DNA of 64,000 bases from Sulfurovum sp. TSL6 (GCF_019972115.1 NZ_BPFJ01000003.1:124001-188000), one strand, 5' to 3'. Shown: positions 55,221-63,177, counted from the stretch's first letter. Made by a program: numbers and translations. The notes: generated from the sequence alone by a model not told the origin.

Positions 55221-56471
55221 CTAAACCAGTGCCTGCTTGCTTTTAATTTTTTTGATGTTTGCAAGCATAAGTATAGAGGTAATAAGCGCCACGACGAAAA
55301 GACCGACAAAGACATAAAGCGTACCGGTATAACTGCCCGTTGTATCTTTGACATAGGCGATGATGATAGGCCCTACAAGACCTGCCAAAGCCCAGGCAGT
55401 GAGAATATAGCCATGAATCGCACCAAGCTCTTTCGTACCGAATATATCACCAATATACGCAGGAACAGAAGCAAATGCACCGCCGTAACACGTCATTATA
55501 TAGTAAAGCAGCACTTGGAAGAGGAGAATGCTTGTTACAGTGGTAAGCATATAAAACGCAATGATCTGTGTCACAAAGAAAAGTATAAAGACCACAGGTC
55601 TTGTAAGGTAATCTGAGATACTTGCCCATGCAATTCTACCTGCACCGTTGAAAATACCCATAAGTCCTACTGCTGAGGCTGCGGCTAAAGCAGAGATACC
55701 TATGACTTCCTGCAAGAGTGGAGAAGCCACAGAGATAATAGCAATACCGCAGGTGACATTGATAAAAAGCATGATCCAAAGTCCATAAAATCTGGCAGTC
55801 TTAACGGCTTCATCGCGTGTAATGTTCACAAGGTCCTCTTTGAGCTTCTTTTTCCCCGCGTTGATGGCAGCAGTGAAATGTGCCGGCATATACCCTTCTG
55901 GAGGATTAGCAAGATATTGTGCTGCGGTAAACATCACGATGAAGTAGATAGACCCCAGGATATAAAAGGTTGAAGAGACACCTACGGCATCGATCAGTAC
56001 TTTAATGGCAGGCCCTGAGATAGCAGAGGCAAAACCAAAGCCCATGATGGCAAGTCCTGTTGCCATACCCCGTCTATCGGGGAACCACTTAACAAGCATA
56101 GATACTGGAGAAATGTACCCTATACCAAGACCGGCTCCCCCTAAAACACCGTAGGTAACGTAAAGAAGCAGTTTGGATTCCAGGTGGATAGCCAGACCAG
56201 AACCGACAGTACCCAGTCCAAAGAGAACAGCGGCAAGTGTAGCAGCCACTCTTGGCCCTTTACGCTCTACAAATTTACCCATAAGCGCAGCCGAGAGACC
56301 TAAAAAGAAGATCGCAATGGAAAAGGTGATGGTGACATCTGTCAGTGTCCAGTGCATTGTGGACTGTATAGGGTTTACGTACACGCTCCATGCATAGACA
56401 GAGCCTATGGATATGTGAATTGCCATCGCAGCCAGGGCCATGAACCAGCGGTTTTTAACTTTTGTAGTCAT
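55221..56471 (-). CDS. OFA-family MFS transporter (oxalate/formate antiporter-like)
   Basis: 416 residues, 12 helices. WFMALAAMAIHISIGSVYAW is the hallmark OFA start, with later GYISPVSMLVKWFPDRRGMATG and FNGAGRIAWASISDYL. Members exchange oxalate, formate, lactate or related organic acids. The direct neighbour, in divergent orientation, is a formate-dehydrogenase-like gene, so formate is the natural guess. The substrate is not determined by sequence. Confidence 0.85.
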   Translation of the reverse strand: MTTKVKNRWFMALAAMAIHISIGSVYAWSVYVNPIQSTMHWTLTDVTITFSIAIFFLGLSAALMGKFVERKGPRVAATLAAVLFGLGTVGSGLAIHLESKLLLYVTYGVLGGAGLGIGYISPVSMLVKWFPDRRGMATGLAIMGFGFASAISGPAIKVLIDAVGVSSTFYILGSIYFIVMFTAAQYLANPPEGYMPAHFTAAINAGKKKLKEDLVNITRDEAVKTARFYGLWIMLFINVTCGIAIISVASPLLQEVIGISALAAASAVGLMGIFNGAGRIAWASISDYLTRPVVFILFFVTQIIAFYMLTTVTSILLFQVLLYYIMTCYGGAFASVPAYIGDIFGTKELGAIHGYILTAWALAGLVGPIIIAYVKDTTGSYTGTLYVFVGLFVVALITSILMLANIKKIKSKQALV

Positions 56472-56516
56472 TGAATTTTCCTTAATGTTTGAATTACAGG
56501 GATTATATATATGAAC

Positions 56517-56533
56517 TTTACACTAAATGTAAA
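56517..56533. promoter_or_regulatory. Inverted repeat TTTACA-N5-TGTAAA in OFA leader
   Basis: Six-base half sites with CTAAA between, about 45 bases before the OFA start and downstream of its proposed start point. Confidence 0.3.
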
Positions 56534-56605
56534 TATTGGTGCCCTTTTTTGATATAATTTGGCAGATAGTAACAACACTTACTTAAAAAAACATAATTTT
56601 AATTA

Positions 56606-56632
56606 TAAATAGGATAAAATTACTCCTATTTA
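56606..56632. promoter_or_regulatory. Palindrome between OFA transporter and FDH-like gene
   Basis: TAAATAGGA and TCCTATTTA flank TAAAATTAC. On the minus strand an extended -10 box (TGTTACTAT at 56574 to 56566) lies at the same distance as at 55123. On the plus strand GATATAAT (56551-56558) would put the palindrome into the FDH leader. It can thus affect both genes. Confidence 0.5.
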
Positions 56633-56647
56633 AGTACAAAAGGGTAC

Positions 56648-58744
56648 ATGATGACAAAAAAAGCTGATAACAATTGTGAAATAATAGACAGTGTTTGTGC
56701 GTATTGTGGTGTAGGTTGCGATATTGCAGCCGAGGTTGACACAAAAGAGAATAAAATTAAGAAGATCTTTGCACATCCGGATGGCGCTACATCTGAAGGA
56801 AAACTTTGTATAAAAGGGACATACGGATATGATTTTGTTGATGCAAAAGAGAGACTGAGAACGCCTCGTATCCGTAAAAGCTTTTTAGAGAAGAACCCTG
56901 AGATCAAAAAAGCGATCGCCGGTTCGCTAACAGATCTGGATGATACATGGTATGAGACGGATCTGGATGCTGCTACTACTGCAGGGGCAATGAAGCTTAA
57001 AGATATTCAAACACAATATGGTGAAAAATCTGTGTGTTCACTTGGAGGGGCTAGAAGTTCATGTGAATCAGCTTATTATTTTCAAAAGTTCACACGTTAC
57101 ACACTGAACTCCCCACACGTAGATAATTGTGCCAGGGTGTGTCACTCTCCGTCACTCAAGGGGATGAGACTTACCATCGGCGAGGGGGCTGCAAGTAACC
57201 CATTTGATGATATTTACAAAACAGAATTTATGATCGTGATGGGTTCCAATACTACTGAGGCACACCCGATTGTTGGTAACCGTATGATCAAAGCTGCGCA
57301 AAAGGGTACACCTATCGCATGTTTTGATGTGCGTGATATTAAACTGCATAAGTTCTCAAAATATAAAGCAGTTACGCCACACGAAGCGAATCTACTTGTT
57401 TTAAATATGTTGGCATATACGATCATCACTGAAGAGTTGTATCATAAAGATTTTATAAAAAACAGGACAAAGAACTTTGAACACTTTAAAGAGAACATTT
57501 TAAATGATCCCTATGCGAATCCTGAATTTTTCAGAGAAGTGGAAGGGTATGAGTATTTAGCAGATATGCTTCCGGAGATTGCTCGTGAATATGCTACAAA
57601 AAAATCTCTTATTTTATGGGGACTTGGGATCACTGAACATGTAGATGGTTCTTACGCTGTAATGGCTATCGTTCACTTGGCACTTATGACCGGGAACATT
57701 GGTAAAGATGGTGCCGGTGTGATGCCTCTAAGAGGTCAAACGAACGTACAAGGTGCTTGTGATATGGGTATGCTTCCATACTATGCGCCGGATTATACTG
57801 CGCCAAAAGAGGTGGGGCTGATGACACCTCAGTTGGTGGATGGAATGCTTGATGGGACCATTAAAGGTGTGTTGAATATTGGTGAAGATCTCACGCATAT
57901 CCATCCAAATATCAATAAGATCACAAAAGCATTTGAAAACCTGGATCTTATCTTTGTTCAAGAGTTGTTTATGACAGACATTGCTGAACGTGCAGACATT
58001 GTAGTAGGTGTTAAATCAGCCTATGAAAAAACAGGTATTTACATCAATGCGATGCGTAAAGTTCACCTCTCAACACCGCTTGTACACTCTGATCTTCCGG
58101 ATGATTGGGAGGTGATCAAACTTCTTGATGAGAAAATGGGAGGGGAGTTTGGTTTTGAAACCTCTGAAGATATCTGGAACGATGTAAGAAAAACGGCGAC
58201 CAACAGATTCAGTGGTGCCTCTTATGAGATGCTGAGAGCCAATGAAAAGCAGGGAATTTCCTGGCCGATCACTGAAGAGGGAGGTACCCCGGTACTGCAT
58301 AGAGAAGACTTTAGAACAAAAGATGGTATCGGGGCATTCAGATACCATGGTTATAAACTCTCAGGTATGATCGAAGAGATACTAAACAAAGCACTTAAGG
58401 GTTATCACTTAACAACGGGTAGGATCATGGCCCACTATAATAACTCTGCGCAAACAAAATATACAGAGAACCTCATGAAAAAACATAAAGAGGATGTTAT
58501 TTTAGTGCATGAAAGTGATAGTGCAGATTTCCCAACAGAGAGGGTGATCCTAAAAACAGAGTATGGTGAAACAAATCCACTAAAGGTAAAATTCACAGAT
58601 AAAGTACGTCCAAAAACACTTTATACAACGTTTCACCACGTGGATTCAAAACTCAATAACATTTTTGGTGATAAGAGTGATGAACTTATTATGACTGCTG
58701 CATTTAAATCAATTCAGGTCGACATTATTCCTGTAAGTGCGTGA
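56648..58744 (+). CDS. Formate dehydrogenase-like alpha subunit (molybdopterin oxidoreductase), Cys form
   Basis: 698 residues. An N-terminal 4Fe-4S cluster uses Cys17, Cys20, Cys24 and Cys54, followed by a conserved lysine (CIKG). The active-site motif DNCARVCHS puts Cys161, not selenocysteine, on the metal, with the FDH-type Arg and His next to it. Cofactor-binding regions follow (VMGSNTTEAHPIV, MPLRGQTNVQGACDMG), with TTGRIMAHYNNSAQT at the C-terminal domain. No signal peptide, so cytoplasmic. No beta or gamma subunit gene is adjacent, so its electron partner is unknown. Confidence 0.88.
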   Translation: MMTKKADNNCEIIDSVCAYCGVGCDIAAEVDTKENKIKKIFAHPDGATSEGKLCIKGTYGYDFVDAKERLRTPRIRKSFLEKNPEIKKAIAGSLTDLDDTWYETDLDAATTAGAMKLKDIQTQYGEKSVCSLGGARSSCESAYYFQKFTRYTLNSPHVDNCARVCHSPSLKGMRLTIGEGAASNPFDDIYKTEFMIVMGSNTTEAHPIVGNRMIKAAQKGTPIACFDVRDIKLHKFSKYKAVTPHEANLLVLNMLAYTIITEELYHKDFIKNRTKNFEHFKENILNDPYANPEFFREVEGYEYLADMLPEIAREYATKKSLILWGLGITEHVDGSYAVMAIVHLALMTGNIGKDGAGVMPLRGQTNVQGACDMGMLPYYAPDYTAPKEVGLMTPQLVDGMLDGTIKGVLNIGEDLTHIHPNINKITKAFENLDLIFVQELFMTDIAERADIVVGVKSAYEKTGIYINAMRKVHLSTPLVHSDLPDDWEVIKLLDEKMGGEFGFETSEDIWNDVRKTATNRFSGASYEMLRANEKQGISWPITEEGGTPVLHREDFRTKDGIGAFRYHGYKLSGMIEEILNKALKGYHLTTGRIMAHYNNSAQTKYTENLMKKHKEDVILVHESDSADFPTERVILKTEYGETNPLKVKFTDKVRPKTLYTTFHHVDSKLNNIFGDKSDELIMTAAFKSIQVDIIPVSA

Positions 58745-58898
58745 TCACTTGCAGGTAAATTTCAGGGTCTCAAAGTGCGACCTTGAAAACTCTTTTTATC
58801 TTCTCTCTTTCATTATAAAACATCCCATATAGAACATTTTATAAGGTTTTCTATTGAAGGGTACAGATTTATGGTCTGCAAACTTCGCTACAGCGAAT

Positions 58899-58929
58899 AA
58901 CCTTATAAAATATGTTAGATTATAAGGTT
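58899..58929. repeat. Palindromic repeat copy 1
   Basis: AACCTTATAA and TTATAAGGTT around an 11-base loop. A degenerate copy (TTATAAAA / TTTTATAA then GGTTTTC) lies at 58813-58850. After the stem comes GATTTTCAGGGAATAAG, resembling the flank of copy 3. The 58745-59030 gap otherwise holds no gene. Confidence 0.75.
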
Positions 58930-59030
58930 TTGATTTTCAGGGAATAAGTAATTGATTGATATAATGTAAAGCTCACTGGAAAAATTGGAACACTGTAAAT
59001 ATTTTTCCAGCTATAGAGCCTTGTTAGCTT

Positions 59031-59525
59031 TTAATACGCACCCTGAGAATAAGTAAGCTCATAGCTATGTGAGTAGATCTCAAATATAAGACCGAATGGA
59101 TCTTCCATGTAAACCATTCTATATGGTTTTTCACCAGGATAATACTCTCGAATTGGCATTCTCTGTTTTCCACCATGAGCTAAAATTTTCTCTACAAGTC
59201 CTTCAACATCGGGATCCTGTACACAAAAGTGAAATGTACTTGTCTTCCAATACTCAAAGTCTTTTGGTTTTTCATTGTTTTTAAACTCGAATATCTCAAC
59301 ACCGATTTTGTCTCCGGTTGACATATGGGCTATTTTGAAAGAGCCCCAGCCTGTGCCAAAGACATCAATACACATTTGTCCTATCGGTGTATCTGACTCC
59401 TCAGTAATGACAGTTGGTTCCATAATATGATACCAACCCATAACCTCAGTATAAAATTCAACAGCTTTTTCTACATCAGGAACGGATATTCCAATGTGTG
59501 AGAATGTTCTTGGATAGTTACTCAT
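59031..59525 (-). CDS. VOC-superfamily (glyoxalase/dioxygenase-fold) protein
   Basis: 164 residues. Two betaalphabetabetabeta modules: FSHIGISVPDVEKAVEFYTEV opens the first and FHFCVQDPDVEGLVEKIL the second. Likely metal ligands are His10, a Glu in VEIFEF, His in TFHFCV, and Glu in LIFEIYSH. MVYMEDPFGLIFEIYS is typical of lactoylglutathione lyase-like members. The substrate is unknown. It has its own AAAGGAG site and no partner gene. Confidence 0.85.
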   Translation of the reverse strand: MSNYPRTFSHIGISVPDVEKAVEFYTEVMGWYHIMEPTVITEESDTPIGQMCIDVFGTGWGSFKIAHMSTGDKIGVEIFEFKNNEKPKDFEYWKTSTFHFCVQDPDVEGLVEKILAHGGKQRMPIREYYPGEKPYRMVYMEDPFGLIFEIYSHSYELTYSQGAY

Positions 59526-59629
59526 TGTATTTCTCCTTTATGAAAGTAACTATTTATTTTAAGGGATAAAGTACCCTTTAATTATGTTACTCCAGTATTA
59601 AGAGTATATCACAAATGGCTTGTCATAAA

Positions 59630-59658
59630 AACCTTATAAAATATATAACTTTATAAGG
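59630..59658. repeat. Palindromic repeat copy 2
   Basis: AACCTTATAAA, loop ATATATAAC, then TTTATAAGG with an extra G before the Ts. The upstream flank (AGTATATCACAAATGGCTTGT) resembles that of copy 3. Confidence 0.8.
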
Positions 59659-59721
59659 GTTTTATTACTGTTTTCAAAATTTACAATAAATTAGTTTTAT
59701 ATTATATTGAAGGACACTAAA

Positions 59722-60588
59722 TTAAAGACAGCTATCATATGTCAAATCAGGGCTTAAAAAACCCTTACTGGTTGCTTTATAAAACTTACCATCTCTACTT
59801 TTTCCAACTATTGTAACCGTATATTTTTTACCATTTAATGGTCTTCCATTGTATAAACTCAAACCTAACTTATAATCAATTACACTAAACCTCGAAAAAG
59901 AAAAAGCAGCTAAGGTAATTCCCGGTACTTTATCAACAAATATGGCAAGAGACTCTAAATCCATATTTGATGAGATGGAAATAACAATTTGATGATTACA
60001 TACTACATTTTTAGGAATCTTAAGATTGATTTTATCTTCAATAATGTCAATATTTGAACCATATAGTTCTGTGATAGCTTGTTGAATATTATTCGATCTC
60101 CATATTTTGGGTTTTGTTTTTCGAAATTTAATTACTGAATTTTTTGAATTGGGAATACGTTCACTTAGCGGTATTTTTTGTTCATTTCTTCTATTGAATT
60201 TAAAATCAAGTTTTTTCTTATTTTTCTCATTATCGGTTATAATGTATTGAACATTAGTTCCTTTATAAATATCCCTAAATTTATAAACTGTTGAGTATAA
60301 ATATAACGGATTGAATGACATATCAAAAACAATTTCATTTTCTACTTTTGCTGAAATATGAGAAATCAAATTCGCTTCTTTTTTTAGTACTCTACCTTTT
60401 TTTATTTCTTCATATTTTTGTATGTTGGCTTTTTTACGTTCTGATGTTGGATTAAGAGGCATTAATCTTGTTTTGACTAATCCATCTTTTGAAAAAGCTT
60501 TTACTATTAATGAATGATGTTCTACTTCGTTAGCTAATAGGATATTTTGAATTAACAAAAAAAATACTATTAAGATTGAATTTCTCAC
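59722..60588 (-). CDS. Secreted SoxZ-SoxY fusion-like protein
   Basis: 288 residues, GTG start behind AAAGGA. A Sec-type signal peptide (about 1-20) is followed by a SoxZ-like domain (about 24-132: LIVKAFSKDGLVKTR and KKEANLISHISAKVENEIVF) and a SoxY-like domain (about 158-288: KPKIWRSNNIQQAITELYG, LESLAIFVDKVPG, GKSRDGKFYKATSK). In true SoxY the protein ends in GGCGG, whose cysteine carries sulphur. Here the end is YDSCL, with Cys287 one residue from the end and no glycine arm. Related fused carriers are known elsewhere. This order, SoxZ first, and the isolated position are unusual. Family call from pattern memory. Confidence 0.7.
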   Translation of the reverse strand: MRNSILIVFFLLIQNILLANEVEHHSLIVKAFSKDGLVKTRLMPLNPTSERKKANIQKYEEIKKGRVLKKEANLISHISAKVENEIVFDMSFNPLYLYSTVYKFRDIYKGTNVQYIITDNEKNKKKLDFKFNRRNEQKIPLSERIPNSKNSVIKFRKTKPKIWRSNNIQQAITELYGSNIDIIEDKINLKIPKNVVCNHQIVISISSNMDLESLAIFVDKVPGITLAAFSFSRFSVIDYKLGLSLYNGRPLNGKKYTVTIVGKSRDGKFYKATSKGFLSPDLTYDSCL

Positions 60589-60698
60589 GTAAATTCCTTT
60601 GACTATTTATACATATACGCATAAATATTGATTAAAAGAGTACTTTCCCTTTTCATTTTAAATAACGATATAAGTATATCCAAAAGGCATTGTTTCAA

Positions 60699-60729
60699 AA
60701 CCTTATAAAATATATAACTTTATGAGGTT
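60699..60729. repeat. Palindromic repeat copy 3
   Basis: AACCTTATAAA, loop ATATATAAC, then TTTATGAGGTT (one mismatch). It is between two divergent genes, so it is not simply a terminator. Confidence 0.8.
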
Positions 60730-60788
60730 TTCACTTTCAGAGAATTAAGATAGCATATAGTTAATAGTATTGAAAACAAAGGCTATAT

Positions 60789-61319
60789 ATGAAAAAATTT
60801 GGATTTACTCTATTGTTACTTTTGACTTCAAACATTTATTCTGAAACTATAAACGGATACACTCTACCACCTGAACCAGATCCAAAAATCAATAATGCTA
60901 CTTTACTTGGGATAGACTCCAACAACAATGGTGTGAGAGATGATGTGGAACGGTGGATATACAAGACGTATAAAGATAAGCATCCAATATATATAGATAT
61001 TGCCATGCAGGCTGGAAGAGCTTATAAACTTGTTCTAGAGACTCCTGAGAGGGCTAAGGAGATTTATAATGAAGTTGATAAAGCAGCTTATTGTGAAGGA
61101 TATTATAAGTATGAAGCAAAATATTTTAATGAACCTACTCTTGTACATGAAGATATAGATGATAGATATTTTAGACATAAAATCTATTTTAACACTAAAG
61201 AGAGAATGGATGCTTATAAACAATATGATAGCTTGTTAAGTGGTGATAGTTATACTCTTCCTGATAGTAAAAATATGAAAGCTATGTGTGATTTTAATAC
61301 AAATAAGTATGAAAAGTAG
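60789..61319 (+). CDS. Secreted protein with EF-hand-like calcium-binding motif
   Basis: 176 residues: a signal peptide (about 1-18, cleavage after NIYS) followed by INGYTLPPEPDPKINNATLLG. GIDSNNNGVRDDVERWI looks like a calcium-binding loop of dockerin/EF-hand type. The remainder is hydrophilic and helical with two cysteines (in KAAYCEGYY and KAMCDFN), possibly forming a disulphide. I recall similar uncharacterised proteins in marine gammaproteobacteria, but no function. Confidence 0.7.
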   Translation: MKKFGFTLLLLLTSNIYSETINGYTLPPEPDPKINNATLLGIDSNNNGVRDDVERWIYKTYKDKHPIYIDIAMQAGRAYKLVLETPERAKEIYNEVDKAAYCEGYYKYEAKYFNEPTLVHEDIDDRYFRHKIYFNTKERMDAYKQYDSLLSGDSYTLPDSKNMKAMCDFNTNKYEK

Positions 61320-61320
61320 A

Positions 61321-61351
61321 AACCTTATAAAATATATAACTTTATAAGGTT
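61321..61351. repeat. Palindromic repeat copy 4
   Basis: A perfect 11-base stem: AACCTTATAAA and TTTATAAGGTT with loop ATATATAAC. It starts one base after the stop of the preceding gene and could terminate both it and the convergent neighbour. Confidence 0.85.
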
Positions 61352-61359
61352 TTCATTAC

Positions 61360-61635
61360 TCATTTAGAAGAATTGTTTCTTTTGTCTTTATTCTCTTTTA
61401 GTGCCTTTTCGTAAAGTCTTTTATCTAATATATTTAGAGGTATATACAGGATGATAGCTCCTAATGCTATATATCCTGAGAAAGGAGCTATCTTGAACCA
61501 TAAACTACTCGATTCTCCACTTAGTGCATCTTTCAGTGTATCAGCAAATGCGGCATAGGTTCCAAAGAACATTACAACTAAGAGCAAGAGGCCCATGATA
61601 TTTTTTCTGATCTTGTAGTGATGTAGATAATTCAT
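61360..61635 (-). CDS. Small two-helix membrane protein
   Basis: 91 residues, not recognised. Hydrophobic segments at about 12-32 and 48-67 are followed by a basic, charged C-terminus (EKALKENKDKRNNSSK). A short loop between them contains ADTLKDALSGESSSLW. It is the last gene of the accessory region. The 61636-61882 gap beyond it carries only the yraN promoter. Confidence 0.65.
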   Translation of the reverse strand: MNYLHHYKIRKNIMGLLLLVVMFFGTYAAFADTLKDALSGESSSLWFKIAPFSGYIALGAIILYIPLNILDKRLYEKALKENKDKRNNSSK

Positions 61636-61784
61636 AATTTGCCTTGTTTTTTAAATAGAGTATATTCTGTGTTAGATTATGTTGTGCTTGTCATTAGATG
61701 ACAGTCCCTCTCAAAGTGCCCTCGAAGAATTTTTGGAAAAACTGTCAATATGACATACTTTTCTTTTCTATTTCTCTTTTAGCC

Positions 61785-61790
61785 TATACT
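61785..61790 (+). promoter_or_regulatory. -10 box upstream of yraN
   Basis: TATACT about 90 bases before yraN; no good -35 is seen. Confidence 0.35.
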
Positions 61791-61882
61791 TGATCAGAAA
61801 GAAGAATTTGTAAACTTGAGGTCACAATTTACGACATCAAGTTTGAAGCAACACAGATGAGAAAGGGATAAGGTGTATAAAC

Positions 61883-62227
61883 ATGACAAGAGAAGATCCT
61901 AAAACCTTCGGTAATCAGAGCGAGACATTGGCCACACGTTTTTTAGAACAGGAAGGTTTCGTAATCTTGGAGCGTAATTATTTTGCAAGAAAGCTTGGCG
62001 AGATAGACATCATTGCTAAAAGAGATGATGTACTGCATTTTATAGAGGTTAAAAGTGGAAAAACTGAATTTGATCCTATCTATAATATCACCCCGACGAA
62101 ACTCCGAAAAGTAATCAACTCTGCACACTATTACCTGAAAACAAAAAAATTAGATATGCCATTTTCTATCGATGCACTGATTGTTCGCTATGATGAGGTA
62201 GAATTTATAGAGAATGTTACGCTATAA
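61883..62227 (+). CDS. yraN: YraN-family (UPF0102) putative endonuclease
   Basis: 114 residues. GNQSETLATRFLEQEGFVIL, ARKLGEIDIIAKRDDVLHFI and EVKSGK give the Holliday-junction-resolvase-like core (E, D, E-x-K). In Campylobacter it also lies next to hom and trxA, as I recall. The activity is not established in most species. TATAAT at 62223-62228 overlaps the stop and may be the -10 box of the next gene. Confidence 0.9.
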   Translation: MTREDPKTFGNQSETLATRFLEQEGFVILERNYFARKLGEIDIIAKRDDVLHFIEVKSGKTEFDPIYNITPTKLRKVINSAHYYLKTKKLDMPFSIDALIVRYDEVEFIENVTL

Positions 62228-62257
62228 TCTGCTCAATGATACTTTAAAGGCACATAT

Positions 62258-63046
62258 ATGAGACTCTCCGATGAGCAGCTTCAACAATTTCATCAAAACG
62301 GTTTTATTGTCTTAAGAAATTTTTTGTCTCAAGAAAAATGTGACGCGATATTGGATGTCGCTAAAACACACTTGGAACATAAAATAGAACCTATTGAAAC
62401 TGAGATAGGGTATGATGAGAGATCTAAAGAGTATCGTACCGATGTAGTGGATTATACAAGTCATGCTCATGAAAAGCATATGATCGTGCGCAGGTTAAGA
62501 CAGGTCTATAGTAGAGATATTCTTTTCAAAGAGTGGATGGAAGATGTTGAGATCCGTCCTATTTTACAACAGATATTGGATGACAGAGTGGTCATCACTA
62601 CTGCCCATCATAACTCTATCATGACAAAAATGCCTCATTACAGTAGAGCAACGGCTTGGCATCAAGACAGAAGATATTGGCGTTATACCGATGACAACCT
62701 TGTGAGCGTATGGTTGGCTTTGGATGATGAATACAGTGAAAATGGTGTGCTTGAATTTATACCTGGGAGTCATGTATTGAAATTTACGCCTGAACAGTTT
62801 GATGAAAAAGAGTATTTTAGAGAAGATACGAAAGAGAATGCAGCACTGATAGCGAAAAAAGTCTCCACGACACTTCAAAAAGGCGATGTGATCATCTTTC
62901 ATTCTTTACTGCTGCATAGAGCCAATAAGAACAGTACAGATCAAGTCAAAATATCATTTGTATATACGGTAAAAGGGGAAAATACGATGGCTATAGAAGG
63001 TACACGCTCTTCTCAATATCCTGAAATAAGCCTGGAAGAAGTATAA
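62258..63046 (+). CDS. Phytanoyl-CoA dioxygenase (PhyH) family protein
   Basis: 262 residues, Fe(II)/2-oxoglutarate oxygenase. The iron ligands are His135 and Asp137 (WHQD) and a distal His220 in LLLHRANKNS. VWLALDDEYSENGVLEFIPGSH is typical of PhyH-like enzymes. Substrates range from lipids to small hydroxylated molecules such as ectoine; the partner is not evident. It lies between yraN and trxA. Confidence 0.88.
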   Translation: MRLSDEQLQQFHQNGFIVLRNFLSQEKCDAILDVAKTHLEHKIEPIETEIGYDERSKEYRTDVVDYTSHAHEKHMIVRRLRQVYSRDILFKEWMEDVEIRPILQQILDDRVVITTAHHNSIMTKMPHYSRATAWHQDRRYWRYTDDNLVSVWLALDDEYSENGVLEFIPGSHVLKFTPEQFDEKEYFREDTKENAALIAKKVSTTLQKGDVIIFHSLLLHRANKNSTDQVKISFVYTVKGENTMAIEGTRSSQYPEISLEEV

Positions 63047-63060
63047 TAAGAGAATTTTTA

Positions 63061-63082
63061 TCCTAATTGTATATAATTAGGA
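63061..63082. promoter_or_regulatory. Inverted repeat between PhyH gene and trxA
   Basis: TCCTAATT and AATTAGGA around GTATAT, with TATAAT inside. It is 15 bases after the PhyH stop; terminator or operator. Half-sites are in the opposite order to the AGGA-N9-TCCT sites. Confidence 0.4.
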
Positions 63083-63143
63083 CAAAAGATAGATAATTTT
63101 AAAAAATATAAGCTATAACAATAGTTTTTATAAGAAATTAGGT

Positions 63144-63149
63144 TATACT
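63144..63149 (+). promoter_or_regulatory. -10 box of trxA
   Basis: GGTTATACT, 29 bases before the ATG; AAAGGA is the ribosome site. Confidence 0.45.
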
Positions 63150-63177
63150 ATTTATATAAAATTTAAAGGAATTAAAT

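Noticed and set aside
57119-57142. Selenocysteine codon in the formate-dehydrogenase-like gene
   Set aside because: The active-site codon is TGT (Cys161), not TGA, and the frame is open throughout.
58745-59030. Small genes in the gap after the FDH-like gene
   Set aside because: Only short open frames without ribosome sites; the gap is filled by repeat copies.
58899-61351. Integron cassette array with the palindromes as attC sites
   Set aside because: The stems lack the attC core pattern ending in GTTRRRY, genes are in mixed orientation, and no integrase is seen.
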